A stretch of DNA of 64,000 nucleotides from Acytostelium subglobosum LB1 (GCF_000787575.1 NW_012236524.1:496001-560000), one strand, 5' to 3'; positions 1 through 9,516 are shown, counted from the first letter of the stretch. Notes: a model not told the origin generated them from the letters alone. Numbers and translations: made by a program.

Positions 1-89
1 GTACTCGCAAACTTTAACTGATACCCATTCAATCATTCAATCATAGACCACATAAGGAGTTGTCAACCATCAGCCCAACATCAATCCAG

Positions 90-213
90 ATGGAGACAGC
101 ATTTCACTCAGTGTTTGGCAATCATTTGCTTGTGAGACTCATCATGGCAAATGTTGGTGATGTTCACAGAGTACTTGGAGTTCCAAAAGATACTCCATAT
201 TCAGTCTTTGAGT
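90..213 (+). pseudogene. Fragment of a dictyostelid ankyrin-family-like gene, cut by an insert
   Basis: An open frame begins METAFHSVFGNHLLVRLI and stays open for about 41 codons until it meets a run of about 23 T at 214-236. The style (F-x-S-V-F-x-N-x-x-L-x-x-x-I near the N-terminus) resembles the start of large dictyostelid ankyrin-repeat families. That family assignment rests on memory of the motif, not on a search. The poly(T) is best read as the poly(A) tail of an element inserted on the opposite strand, which would have truncated the gene. No continuation of the frame is seen beyond the insert. It could also be a chance ORF. Confidence 0.4.
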
Positions 214-612
214 TTTTTTTTTTTTTTTTTTTTGACTAGAGTGGAAGTTTATTATTATTGCAAATAAATTGGCGTCATTGAAGAGGCGGGATAATATATA
301 TAAGTTAGTCGATTTTGAATTTTCTTGATTTTTTTCTTTCTTTTCTTTTCTACTGTAGGCCTCTGAATTCGGCCACCAAGTATTTGTTGATAGTTGGCGG
401 CAGAGGCGGAAGACGGATGTCGCTGTTGCGAGTGCTGAGGTGCCACTTGGTAGTGAACTCGGCCATCTCATTCTTGATGTTGACTGGTCGTCCGGCCAGG
501 ATGTGACTCGTTAGCGTGGACATGAGGGAACGCCACTCCTGGCGGAGGAGGGACTTTGAGTCATGGATCATGAGGTCTGGCTGACATGGATGATTGAGAG
601 ACATAAGGTTTG
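214..612 (-). mobile_element. Probable 3' end of a 5'-truncated non-LTR retrotransposon or retro-insert
   Basis: Read on the minus strand, this stretch has an 84-codon open frame (604 to 350; contains LAGRPVNIKNEMAEF and ends VAEFRGLQ). An AT-rich trailer with AATAATAAA follows, then an uninterrupted run of about 23 A at 236-214. A coding 3' end, untranslated trailer and poly(A) is what target-primed reverse transcription leaves behind. It starts within about 10 nt of the 3' end of the tRNA gene at 613-705, in the same orientation. Dictyostelid TRE elements are known to target tRNA gene flanks. I recognise no protein domain, and no clear target-site duplication is visible, so a processed host transcript is an alternative. 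Confidence 0.4.
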
Positions 613-705
613 TGCTTCAGGTGAGTTTCGATCTCACGACCTTGGCATAACCCAAGTTTCAACTGTAATATAAGTACCACACTCTACCGACTGAGTTACA
701 GAAGC
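613..705 (-). tRNA. tRNA-Ile(UAU) with a 20-nt intron
   Basis: The minus strand folds into a cloverleaf of exactly 73 nt once 20 nt (668-649) are removed after position 37. It has an acceptor stem GCTTCTG/CTGAAGC with one mismatch, D-stem ACTC/GAGT, anticodon stem TGGTA/TGCCA, loop CTTATA-A giving anticodon UAU, and T-stem GTGAG/CTCAC. An intron next to the UAU anticodon is common for this eukaryotic isoacceptor. The T-loop starts A instead of T, and there is no T-run straight after the 3' end. The gene may therefore be partly decayed, or its terminator may have been displaced by the insert at 214-612. Confidence 0.75.
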
Positions 706-880
706 ATGCGATTTCAAAAAAAAATTTCTTCTATCTTGTACCGGTGATTGCTGCAAAAAAAAAAAATCAAATTATATATAAACAAAAAACAGCCATGGAT
801 TAAAATGTTTAAATGTCGCGATATCGCCAATTTTTTTAAAGGAAGTTAGAGTCCCAAATAATATCATCATTCAACTCATA

Positions 881-912
881 CAGTATGTTTCATAAGTTAT
901 GGCCACCCCCTG
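881..912 (+). repeat. Left TIR of the Tc1/mariner element
   Basis: These 32 bp match the reverse complement of 2446-2477 at 31 positions. The TIR starts with CAGT, as in many Tc1-like elements, and is preceded by TA. Confidence 0.93.
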
Positions 913-1182
913 TTCAAACAGGTACGAGTTTGATATCTCCTACAAATATGGTTCAAGATTCTTATTCACTTCCAAATATAGTAGTCCACTTTTGCTCAAA
1001 AATTTCCATTTATGAATATTTTTCCAAAAATGGAATTAATATATCTTTATCATTCAAACGATATTTTTGTTAAAGTAATGAACATGTCCATTATTTATGC
1101 AATAGTAAAGAATGAATGAGTTCAAACATCAAACACTTTGTTGGAAGAGATAGAATATTATTTATGTACATTACAATTAATC

Positions 1183-2199
1183 ATGTCATTAACAGAAGAA
1201 GAGAGAGCTAAAATCGTGAGAGCCAGAAGGAGAGGATATTCAAAGAAATTAATATCAAAGATGTACAATATTTCCCGATCAACTGTGAGCAGGACTATTC
1301 AACGACACAGCGAGCGAGGAGACTTCAAGGACCGTCTCAAATCGGGACGCCCTTCAAAGTTTTCAAGAAGACTTAGAAGGAGGATCATCAAAGCTTTGGT
1401 CAGGAAGGAGGTCATTACTTTGGACGAGTTGAAAGCCAAACTTGAACTGAGATACGATACAGAGATATCAACGGCTCAAATATCTCGTATCGCTGCAAAG
1501 GAAGGTCTCACCTATCGCAGTTTAAGCAGGAAACACGATCTAAAGCAAGTAAACGCAGATCAAAGGCTCGAGTTCGCTATGGCTCATCGAGACTGGACAG
1601 CGGAACAATGGGAACAGATAGTATTCTGTGATGAGACCACAATTGAGTCCAACTTCAAGAACTACCGTCAACACGAGTGGGCTAGACAAGATAACAACAC
1701 ATTCAGTCGAGTTCATGGCATCAGGAGACTTCCCGGAACCAAGGTCAATTTCTGGGGATGTGTCACGAGTGCTGGTGTCGGATATCTCTCTGAGATTGAA
1801 GGCAATTTAGAAAACACTCAATACACGGAGATTCTTGATGATGCATACTCTCGATCCATCCGATATTATCATGGCCAACTCCCAGACTTTACACTGGCGA
1901 TGGACAACTGTCCAATTCATAGAGCAACAAATGTCACCAGCCACTTGAGAAGGAAGAGGATACCCACCCTATTCATTCCCCCATATTCACCAGACATCAA
2001 CATTATAGAGAATCTTTGGGCGATCTTGAAGAAGAGAGTCAAGAGAGAGCTGGCAAAGAACCCTGGAGTGGTCCTTTCCGACCTTGCCAATGAACAATGG
2101 GAGCTAATGGATGACAGCATTGTTGAGAACCTATACGCCTCCTTGCCACAACGAATGGAGGACATTATAACAGCGAATGGATGGTGGACCAAATATTGA
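1183..2199 (+). CDS. Tc1-like transposase (DD34E), 338 aa
   Basis: This enzyme cuts and pastes the element. The N-terminal third has helix-turn-helix character (KLISKMYNISRSTVSRTIQRH) followed by the GRPSK linker typical of paired-like Tc1 DNA-binding domains. The catalytic DDE triad is visible: D in VFCDETTIE, D in LAMDNCPIH, and E in SPDINIIENLW, with 34 residues between the last two (DD34E, the Tc1 spacing). The frame stays open upstream to 1138 through a TTG, but the first ATG is at 1183 (MSLTEEERAK), which gives a usual length. No stop or frameshift is present. The gene has no detectable intron and fills most of the element. Confidence 0.95.
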   Translation: MSLTEEERAKIVRARRRGYSKKLISKMYNISRSTVSRTIQRHSERGDFKDRLKSGRPSKFSRRLRRRIIKALVRKEVITLDELKAKLELRYDTEISTAQISRIAAKEGLTYRSLSRKHDLKQVNADQRLEFAMAHRDWTAEQWEQIVFCDETTIESNFKNYRQHEWARQDNNTFSRVHGIRRLPGTKVNFWGCVTSAGVGYLSEIEGNLENTQYTEILDDAYSRSIRYYHGQLPDFTLAMDNCPIHRATNVTSHLRRKRIPTLFIPPYSPDINIIENLWAILKKRVKRELAKNPGVVLSDLANEQWELMDDSIVENLYASLPQRMEDIITANGWWTKY

Positions 2200-2445
2200 C
2201 AACCTCCTTTGTCATTATTCTAGTTCATCGTTCCGATACCTTCGATCAATTTTCGTTGCATAAATAATGGCCATGTTCACTACTTATCATTTCAACACTC
2301 TCATTCAATTATTTGTAAATAAATATAACTAGCAATAAGTAATTCAATCAAGATTAGTAGATAATTGAGTCTATTATTTAGAGAGATAAGATATCATTTG
2401 GTATCTCTTAATATTGAAGAGATATCAATCACCTATCTGTTTGCT

Positions 2446-2477
2446 CAGGGGGTGGCCATAACTTATGAAACGTACTG
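2446..2477 (-). repeat. Right TIR of the Tc1/mariner element
   Basis: Inverted copy of 881-912 with one mismatch. It is followed by the TA target duplication at 2478-2479. Confidence 0.93.
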
Positions 2478-2479
2478 TA

Positions 2480-2827
2480 GCTCTTGGTGTCTCATTGACT
2501 AACAGATTTATTGATTGTCATACTGAAAATGAAATTAATTCAATATACCCAGGCAATGAATAGATGGAGACTAAGTCAATCATTTTATCTTTGCAAAAAA
2601 TGATTATTATAATGACAATCAATGTAGATCTTGATGTCAATAGATTGATTGACTGAGAATCCTTAGTAGGAACATATATGATATGATATCATAATAATAT
2701 TATTATTAATGACCTGGTATCATATTAATAAAGTAATAGAAATAGAGATAAAAGTGATATTAATTAATTTATATGTGAAGTTCATGGAAAAAAGAAAGAA
2801 ATTTTAAGTTCTCACTGTAATGTATTA
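2480..2827. other. AT-rich spacer
   Basis: About 350 bp of AT-rich sequence with no gene, RNA or repeat that I can identify. It lies between the transposon and the next gene and probably holds that gene's promoter. Confidence 0.6.
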
Positions 2828-3885
2828 ATGTGTCCAGTTTTCTTTATATTTGAGCACAATGGTTATGAAGCAGATCATTGGACAAATTTAAAACACAAAA
2901 TGGGAACAAAAGATAATAAAATAGAATGGTTCTCTTCAAGATTAGAACAACTTTGGAATACTCTCCAATTGTGTTCGAGATCCTATCAATCCCTGGATAC
3001 ATCAATAAATGAAGTAATCCACACATTTGAAGACTTTTCCCAAAATCTGATGGTGATGGAACACAAGATCAAAACTCCTTTGGAAGTGCGCAAGAAACAC
3101 ATTGCTTCAACAATCAACAACATCTTTAAAGAGATACTAGACATCAATCATATAATTGTAAATAGATCATCAACAAAATCATTATCATCTGTTGCTGCTG
3201 CTCTGGACAAAGAAGTAGACCACTCTGTTCTTATCGAAACGATTACATCTTGCCAATCAATCAATGAGTTTCTCAATTTACCATCAATGTTATCATTGAT
3301 GAATAGCTTGATAAAGATGACAACGAAGACAATGATGATGTGGAGTATATACCCAGTGACATTGATCTTCTTTCAATCATTGAGCATGTCACTCAACAAA
3401 TGCGAGCTGCACCATATGGACCAGAATCAATATTCAATCTTCACCCTCAACAACATCTAAAGATTGATACTGGCAAGTTAGACTTGATTAGGAAAGAGAT
3501 CGAATCATGTTTCGAATGGATCAAACATCTACCAATATCAAATATGGCACAATCCAAAGAGCTGCTTGAGGAAGAGGAGGAGGTGGATGAGAAGGAAGAT
3601 ATGAAGGAGAAAAAGAAGAATACCTATGTGATATCAGCACTCTATACTGATATTTCTGTTTTATCACTTGAATCATCAACATGGACAACGTTCAAGGATG
3701 TATTCCAAACAAATCTTAGTCAAGTGGACACTTCATTTGGTGTGTGGATAACTCAACGCCGCTGGCTACGCAACATTACGCAGCTGGCGCTCCTTCATTT
3801 CATACTTCAAGATTCTTCTCTTTATAGTTTTATATACTTCAAAGTAATTAAAAAAGGTATCTGTATCAACAATGTAGAATTGTAG
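2828..3885 (+). CDS. Uncharacterised protein gene with a likely frameshift near 3306-3340
   Basis: I do not recognise the family. The first frame (2828-~3305) is helical and charged (SRLEQLWNTLQLCSRSYQ, KIKTPLEVRKKHI), suggesting a coiled-coil or all-helical protein. From about 3307 a different frame reads LDKDDNEDNDDVEYIPSD and continues to a stop at 3885 with an acidic/lysine tract (EEEEEVDEKEDMKEKKK). No GT...AG pair of workable length joins the two frames, so a one-base deletion or a sequencing error is likely. The last codons (KKGICINNVEL) and the stop lie inside the foldback repeat that starts at 3856. The native C-terminus may therefore have been replaced by that repeat. The start could be 2828 or the Met at 2900 (MGTKDNK). 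Confidence 0.5.
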
Positions 3886-4145
3886 TAGAAATAGAGTTTT
3901 AAAGTTCAAAATAATAAAAATAATTAATCCTAAATCCAGGAGGTAATTTTCCTAATTCTACTACAATTCTACTTTCAGTACCTGTCACCGCCATAGCAGT
4001 GAGCACGTTGGAAAAAGAGTATCTGTCTAATCAATGTAGAATTGTAGTAGAAATAGAGTTTAAAGTTCAAAATAATAATAATAATTAATCCTAAATTGAG
4101 GAGGTCATTTTTGTAATTCTACTACAATTCTACTTTCGATACCTG
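3856..4145. repeat. Two tandem 162-bp foldback repeats, each with perfect 17-bp inverted arms
   Basis: Each unit starts GTATCTGT and ends around TACCTGT. In unit 1, GTAGAATTGTAGTAGAA at 3874-3890 pairs with its reverse complement at 3956-3972. In unit 2, 4036-4052 pairs with 4117-4133. The loop is AT-rich (AGAGTTT, AATAATAATTAATCCTAAAT). The arms are identical in both units while the loops and flanks differ, so the stem appears conserved. Candidates are a MITE-like foldback element or a small structured RNA. No A/B-box or T-run is evident. Confidence 0.8.
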
Positions 4146-4192
4146 TTAGCGCTGTAACAGCTTGCACGCCCAAGAGAGTTACCAGGAGTGTA

Positions 4193-4252
4193 CTTCCGAA
4201 AGTTCACACACTGTTCACCGTTTGTTCACCAAAAGTTCACCAATTGTTCACC
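4193..4252 (+). repeat. Short GTTCACC repeats
   Basis: The heptamer GTTCACC or GTTCACA recurs about five times at irregular 11-17 bp spacing. No coding frame or RNA fold explains it. It may be a degenerate satellite or a cluster of protein-binding sites. Confidence 0.5.
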
Positions 4253-4453
4253 GAGCATTTATTGACTGTAGTCCATGTCATCGCCATCATCTTCGTCTGT
4301 TGTTATGGCTTCATCATAGGTTTGATCATCGAGCCATTGATAGGGAGCTGAGCCATGTGAGCACGCAGAGGGAGGAGGAAGGTTGGCAACATTGAGAAAT
4401 GAAATAATAAAAAAACAAAGTGGCTTGGAAAACAAGTTCTCCAGGGCGTTGGT

Positions 4454-4553
4454 NNNNNNNNNNNNNNNNNNNNNNNNNNNNNNNNNNNNNNNNNNNNNNN
4501 NNNNNNNNNNNNNNNNNNNNNNNNNNNNNNNNNNNNNNNNNNNNNNNNNNNNN
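4454..4553. other. Assembly gap of 100 N
   Basis: A run of exactly 100 N marks a scaffold join of unknown true length. The order and orientation of sequence left and right of it depend on the scaffolding. Confidence 1.
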
Positions 4554-5672
4554 TCTAACTCGTGAGGACATGTTTGGTTGTTGATATGAGAGGATGAATT
4601 ATTGTTGCATTATTTTGAATTAAAATGTATGAGAAGGATGCAAGCAAGTCATTCTTCAAAGCGAACATATCATACAAACACATAACAGCAACACAGATTC
4701 ATCGCCTCGAACACCTCATTGATTGATCACTGGCTTGGAGCAAAACACTCAATCGTCGCGGACCCCACATTGGAAGCCATCATGGACACCACCACGCAAA
4801 ACATCAATAAAATGTTGAATAAAGCACTCCTTCAAGTGGTGGTGATCCTCCATTTGTGCACTTTTGAGACCCCTGTTGAGTGAGAGATGCACCAGAGGCC
4901 CCTCATTGGACCTCATGGACACCACCACGATAAAATTGTTGTGTAGTCCACTAAATCAACTGTTGTGTCGACAAAGGCCAACATCAATGAGTACGTTGAC
5001 GACCGTCGCAACACTACAGCAGACAATGGGCCAACATCAATCACTCCATCATCAACAGTGACATAGTTTCCTTGACATACTGGATTGTAGCAACAGTAAC
5101 AACACCCACCAATACCATCAGACTGTTGTGGCGATTGATAACACGCTGTACATGGTCGTGACGTAGCAGTTGTGGCAGTGGTGTCAGTCGTGGCAGTCGT
5201 GGCAGTGGTGTCTGTCGTGGCAGTCGTGACAGTCGTGGCAGTCGTGGCAGTCGTGGCCATCATGACAAAGGAGACCTTGGCGACTGTATACGGTAGCGAC
5301 CATCATGAACACGACCATGAACACGACGATCACGACCTGACCATAACCATGACCATGACCATGACCTTGACTATGACCATGACCATGACAACGACCATGT
5401 CCTGACGATTGCAACTACCACTTTTTGGCGTCTTTAAGGTCGATAACAAATATGGAAATCAATAAATTCCACACTGGAACCAAATATGATTGATAAAATG
5501 TAATTGATTGATTGATTGACCGTTAATCATTCATATATACTCATCATTCAATCAATTAAATAATATATTCGTATACAACAATATTATTATTATTTGTTTG
5601 TCGACAACATTTAATGTTTGGGGGTGTTTGTCGTGTGTAAAAATGAATAATGATAAGGGATACTTTGTCGTG
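4554..5672. other. Gene-free stretch with simple and imperfect repeats
   Basis: No convincing gene. At 4740-5060 two related segments share CATGGACACCACCACG and similar wording, so it looks like decayed repeat. At 5172-5260 TGGCAGTCG units repeat with a 9/18-bp period, and at 5300-5400 GACCAT units repeat. The open frames across these are Val/Ala and Met/Thr runs created by the repeats. Confidence 0.6.
5172..5405. repeat. Simple-sequence tracts: GTGGCAGTC and GACCAT repeats
   Basis: Nine-base GTGGCAGTC-type units fill 5172-5260 and six-base GACCAT-type units fill 5300-5400. Open frames exist on both strands only because of the periodicity. Confidence 0.85.
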
Positions 5673-5850
5673 CTCTATCAGTTTTACCATTTCCATGTAC
5701 CCAATCCGCTGTCTCATTATGTCTGTTAATCGTCAACAATGGATAGAATGACTTTCGTATAATAATATGTTCACCATGCTCCATCTTGATTGATCGAGTA
5801 CCATCAAACGTAGTAGTGAACTTGATAAATAAAACAACTGGCCCATCCTG
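5673..5850 (-). pseudogene. NAD-kinase-like C-terminal fragment, left-arm copy
   Basis: On the minus strand this encodes the same TFDGTRS...MEHGEHIII...YPLLTI...DWV segment as the right arm. Homology stops at 5673, where the sequence diverges from the right-arm copy. See the right-arm entry for the family argument. Confidence 0.45.
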
Positions 5851-6676
5851 TCTACATGGCTATTGCACTTGTGTGAGTTTGAATGGGTTTAAATTGAGTG
5901 AGCGCAAGCAGGGTTTATTGCTGGCATATCAAGACTCTGATGAGGAAAAGTTCTTTGGATGACCAATGGTGACTCTGATGGTGTTGTCGTGGTAGATGAT
6001 GTAGTTGATTTAGTTGATGCAGCAGCAAGTCTGAGCTATGACTCCATAAAGGTGTCCATATTGAAGAGAGTATGCTCATTCAACTTTGTTGTTGACTCCT
6101 CAGTGCATGTGATGCCAATCGTTTGAAGTTTGAAGAGTTGCCATCTGAGATTGGCGATCTGATGAAGGCTGAGTTGATCAAAATCTGCATCTGCTCTTGA
6201 TTCTGAAGCTTGATGTCCTGGAGAAGTTGTACCATCTTCGCAACTGTGATAGAAACATTATTAGTATCAATCGAACACTTAATTCGCTCTTATATGTACT
6301 TACGATCATTGTCATCACCTCCTCCTGCAGCACCGGCTAGAGTGTATATGTTAGTATTGAATGAAGACATTGCGCCGATGTTGTTTGTACTTACGAGCTT
6401 GGTGTGTCATTCTTCTTGACGATATCTGCTGCTCTATCTTTGATGTGTTCGTCCGACATCGCTCGACACTGGTTGTATTATTAGAAGTAAAGATTATGTA
6501 TGTACAGTTCGTTGATGAAGTTGTTGTAGTATTTGTTGTTGTTGATGTTGTTGGTCGAATAATAAATGAGTGAGTTGCGCCTTGAGTGTTAGTGGTGAAG
6601 ATTCTGCTTGTCCCTTTTTTGGAAACTCATAAATAAATTAAATCAAATTAAACAATTAATCTCTCACAGATATAAC

Positions 6677-6847
6677 ATGTCATTATTCAAAGAGTACTAT
6701 TGGGACGAGAACTCAGAGTTCAGAGAGCGTCACAAAGCATACATCAAACAAAAGGTAAGATGCGAGTGCGGCTTCGAAGTTGGTCGCACCAATCTCAATC
6801 GACACAAGCAAGGCTACATCCACAAGCAGTTGATGGCCAACAAATGA
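6677..6847 (+). CDS. Small zinc-finger-like protein of the element, left-arm copy (56 aa)
   Basis: The frame MSLFKEYYWDENSEF contains C-x-C-G-F then GRTNLNRHK and GYIHK, that is two cysteines and two histidines spaced like a C2H2-type finger. The copy in the right arm (11631-11461) is also open with only a few substitutions, which suggests selection or very recent duplication. It is probably a DNA-binding accessory of the element. It sits 42 bp before the polymerase start. Confidence 0.6.
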   Translation: MSLFKEYYWDENSEFRERHKAYIKQKVRCECGFEVGRTNLNRHKQGYIHKQLMANK

Positions 6848-6888
6848 TCAAAGTGATATAAACTAATTATCTTTAATCAGTATATAGA

Positions 6889-7344
6889 ATGAGTAGATCA
6901 ACCAGAGACATTGGCGGCAGACTGAAGAAGACAGACGTGACAGAGATTAAGATGACAGGCAACTACACCCGAGCCGACATCGAACGAATCGCGCAGCGAG
7001 ACAGCAACACGCTCCAACGATACGGTGCCAACGCAAGGATAGAGGTCGTGCTCGACTACGGCAATCATCAGTATCGATCAGGCAGGTTCACCAAGGTAGG
7101 CGAGCCGATCATCATGTTTGATCCTCACGAGTACGATGGCGCGCCCATCACAGAGCCTGACACATTCAAATCGTTCTACATCTACGTACATCAAACAAAG
7201 GGAAAGGCAGGTGGCTGCGACGGTGAATGGAGCAACTGCCTCTACCACTGCCTCCACGATGCCTACCCAGACCAGGTGACAGAGCACTACGGCAAGCCAT
7301 CACAACTCAAGAAGGACCTAAAGCTCAATGTCGATCAGAAGGTC
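6889..7344 (+). pseudogene. Truncated start of the family-B polymerase, left-arm copy
   Basis: It begins MSRSTRDIGGRLKKT as in the right arm. Only the part lying within the arm is duplicated, and it runs into unrelated sequence at 7345. It is a by-product of the arm structure and not a full gene. Confidence 0.75.
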
Positions 7345-8102
7345 AACATTTTCACTAAAGAGAATGAATGGTCAGAGGAGGTGCTTGAGGTGTTGGTTGA
7401 GTGCCTGTTCACTCTTTTTTTTCATGTGTGGTGAGTGTGATTGTGTGCGAGAAAAACCACACCTTGAACAGACACCAAGATGGGCGAAACTCACGAACCG
7501 TCGAAAAAATTTATTATTGGTTCGCCTTCGTGTTCGTTCGTGTTTCGTTCGAGGATCTTCGAAGATCTGTCCTTCGAAACGGAGCTTTAAACACATCATC
7601 ATCACAGTTTTATTTTACAAGATTCGACGGTCACTACACCGACCTCGTGGCCGATACCAAGCAGTTTCTTAATGATGCTGTCCTCAACATCAGAACCACC
7701 GAACCTGGAGAATGGGGTCTCACCTTCATTGTCGTCCAGCCTCTCCCGCACGATGCTCAGGAAGAAGATGTTATGGACTTTTTTGCTCAGTTCTAATTAA
7801 AGGCCTCTCAATGCATCCTCCTCTCGTGCTTCCTCATCAAGTGCCGCGAGATCAACTTGCCGCAGACATCGCACGGTATCCTCTCTGTGTTGTAGGCCTT
7901 GATTCTTGTAGATGGAGAACAGCTCGGCAATCATATTGTTCAGTTTAACCTTGTATTGGTCTCGCTCCTTCACCAACTGCACTCTTTGCCTATGGATATC
8001 CTCCTGGGCACACTTATACCATCTCTTCAACTGTCTCAATGCCCTGGCAGCAGGGCTCCTATTCACATAGCATGACTCGAAGTTCAACCGAAACCGATTC
8101 AC
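7345..8102. other. Left-centre of the element: coding remnants
   Basis: On the plus strand, 7590-7796 reads like an exon (FTRFDGHYTDLVADTKQFL ... MDFFAQF, then stop). On the minus strand, 8102-7797 reads like a coiled-coil exon (ARALRQLKRWYKCAQEDIH, ELFSIYKNQGLQHRED) without an ATG of its own. I recognise neither. They are probably worn parts of element genes. Confidence 0.4.
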
Positions 8103-8315
8103 ATCCGACCCGACGGTTCAGTTAAATAAATTTATTTCAAATTTTCACNCACACACAGACTATTCGAATCTATTCGAAGTTGGCGCGGTTTATTCACTTT
8201 CTAGACAACAACGGACGGCAACGACACAACAAAGACATTTCATTCAAACGAAACAACTACATTACAAATATAATATCCTACTACTCTTAGTAATAATATT
8301 GCATCCATTAATACA

Positions 8316-8640
8316 AGCAAGCGAGCGCAGCATTACATGTAGACTGTCTAGAATGACAAGAGGGTCAACAATTAATGATTAGGCGAGTAAGAGAGTGCAG
8401 TCTCACTTATAGACTGTTTAGAATAATAAGAGGGTCAACAAACAATTAATTATTAAGAGAGTACAGCGAGTGTATCCTCATATGTCGGCTGTTAGAAGGG
8501 ATAGAGTAAACAATCGATTAATGATTAAGCGAGTAGGAGCGAGTGCAGCCTCACATGTAGACAGTTTAGAATGATTAGAGGGTCATTAATTAATGATTAA
8601 GCGAGTAAGAGCGAGTGCAGCCTTACATNGAATGGAGAAA
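8316..8640 (+). repeat. About four to five imperfect tandem repeats of 70-80 bp inside the element
   Basis: The unit contains GCGAGTAAGAGCGAGTGCAG, then CACATGTAGACTGTTTAGAA, then GAGGGTCAACAATTAATGATTAA. Copies start near 8318, 8383, 8456, 8527 and 8600 and have diverged. Their function is unknown. Such iterons can mark origins or centromere-like sites in plasmids, but that is only a possibility. Confidence 0.75.
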
Positions 8641-8797
8641 GAAACATTNCAGACGGCTTGGAAGACTCTACATGATGACGAGCAAGAGTAGCTTCATATC
8701 CAATTGGCGCCATCTGGACACAATACAGTACGTATAAAGGTAGCGACAAGGTCAACGAACGAACAAACAAACAATCAATCAATCAAATTAATACCTT

Positions 8798-8798
8798 A

Positions 8799-8850
<52 letters not shown>
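8798..8850. repeat. (ATT)n microsatellite
   Basis: About 17 perfect ATT units form a simple-sequence tract that precedes a small plus-strand ORF. Confidence 0.95.
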
Positions 8851-8852
<2 letters not shown>

Positions 8853-8895
8853 ATATTTACATAATGTCTAGTGATTCTGAATCATCTACATCAAC

Positions 8896-9063
8896 ATGGC
8901 GCTTAACATGCTGAAGCTGGAGTACAAGAGCTATTGGACCAAGTACTCCAACAACAACATCAACAACCAGCCAGAGCGCCCACCTCCTGAGGATAGGTTA
9001 TTCCCATCAACCAGTTCATCCTCGATCGAACCCGAGTCTGATGTAGAAGATAAATTAATCTAA
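8896..9063 (+). CDS. Small ORF of the element, 55 aa, unknown
   Basis: The frame MALNMLKLEYKSYWTKYSNN ends with an acidic tail (SIEPESDVEDKLI, stop). It is convergent with the acidic ORF that ends at 9091 on the other strand. An overlapping ATG at 8864 opens a 16-codon frame only. I recognise no family. Its reality rests on its natural composition. Confidence 0.4.
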   Translation: MALNMLKLEYKSYWTKYSNNNINNQPERPPPEDRLFPSTSSSSIEPESDVEDKLI

Positions 9064-9090
9064 TATAAATAGAATGAATATGAACAACTG

Positions 9091-9516
9091 TTAACTTGTC
9101 AAATGATTATTTGTATTCATAACTCGTCGACAGTTATTCACCAATAATCGGGTCGGTTGGTCATCGTCCCAAAAATTAACTATATCCGATGAATAGGAGC
9201 CCTGCCTGGCAGTGTCTTTTTTGTCAAGATACCGGAACATGGAAGGGTCAGCGTCCTCAATATCATCGTAGGACAGGTCGTCCGAATCATCGTCTGACAG
9301 GTCATCGCAATCGCTGTCTGAATCATTATATTTAGACACTGCTGCTTTGATATCCTGTTCACGCTCCTTTAGAATGCGATCAGTGATTGAATTTATCTTG
9401 TTGGTTAACTCTCCCTGGCTATTGATAAACAATTCCGTGCTGTCTTCCATTATATCCAGTAGTCTATATTTTAAACTCTCCTTCGCCTTGCCATATCCCA
9501 ATGGCGAACGATCCAA
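9091..9516 (-). CDS. Acidic D/S-rich ORF of the element, about 141 aa
   Basis: It begins MDRSPLGYGKAKESL, has a helical stretch (SITDRILKEREQDIKAAV), then an Asp/Ser-rich tract (DSDSDCDDLSDDDSDDLSYDD) and a polar end. It overlaps the tail of the polymerase region by about 50 bp in another frame, as in tightly packed elements. Function unknown. Acidic tails of this kind occur in DNA-mimic and chaperone-like proteins, but nothing here decides it. Confidence 0.45.
   Translation of the reverse strand: MDRSPLGYGKAKESLKYRLLDIMEDSTELFINSQGELTNKINSITDRILKEREQDIKAAVSKYNDSDSDCDDLSDDDSDDLSYDDIEDADPSMFRYLDKKDTARQGSYSSDIVNFWDDDQPTRLLVNNCRRVMNTNNHLTS

Larger units (their letters stand above)
881..2477 (+). 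mobile_element. Tc1/mariner DNA transposon, apparently complete
   Basis: The element is 1597 bp and bounded by 32-bp terminal inverted repeats at 881-912 and 2446-2477. These begin CAGTATG and CAGTACG (read inward) and end GGCCACCCCCTG, differing at one position. A TA dinucleotide flanks each end (879-880 and 2478-2479), the target-site duplication expected for this superfamily. It holds one uninterrupted transposase frame at 1183-2199. A complete ORF and near-perfect TIRs indicate a young, possibly active copy. Both ends and the TA duplications are directly visible, so the boundaries are firm. Confidence 0.93.
5673..7344 (+). repeat. Left arm of the long inverted repeat
   Basis: Read outward-in it is the reverse complement of 10962-12814. 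Homology begins at CTCTATCAGTTTT (5673) and stops after CAGAAGGTC (7344), inside the start of the polymerase reading frame. A segment at about 6399-6640 is not shared with the other arm. Confidence 0.9.

Noticed and set aside
885-1073. Open frame in the left end of the Tc1 element
   Set aside because: It begins inside the TIR and has random composition. The transposase explains the element.
5172-5414. Val/Ala- and Met/Thr-rich open frames on both strands
   Set aside because: They exist because of 9-bp and 6-bp simple repeats. There are no start context, splice sites or family signal.
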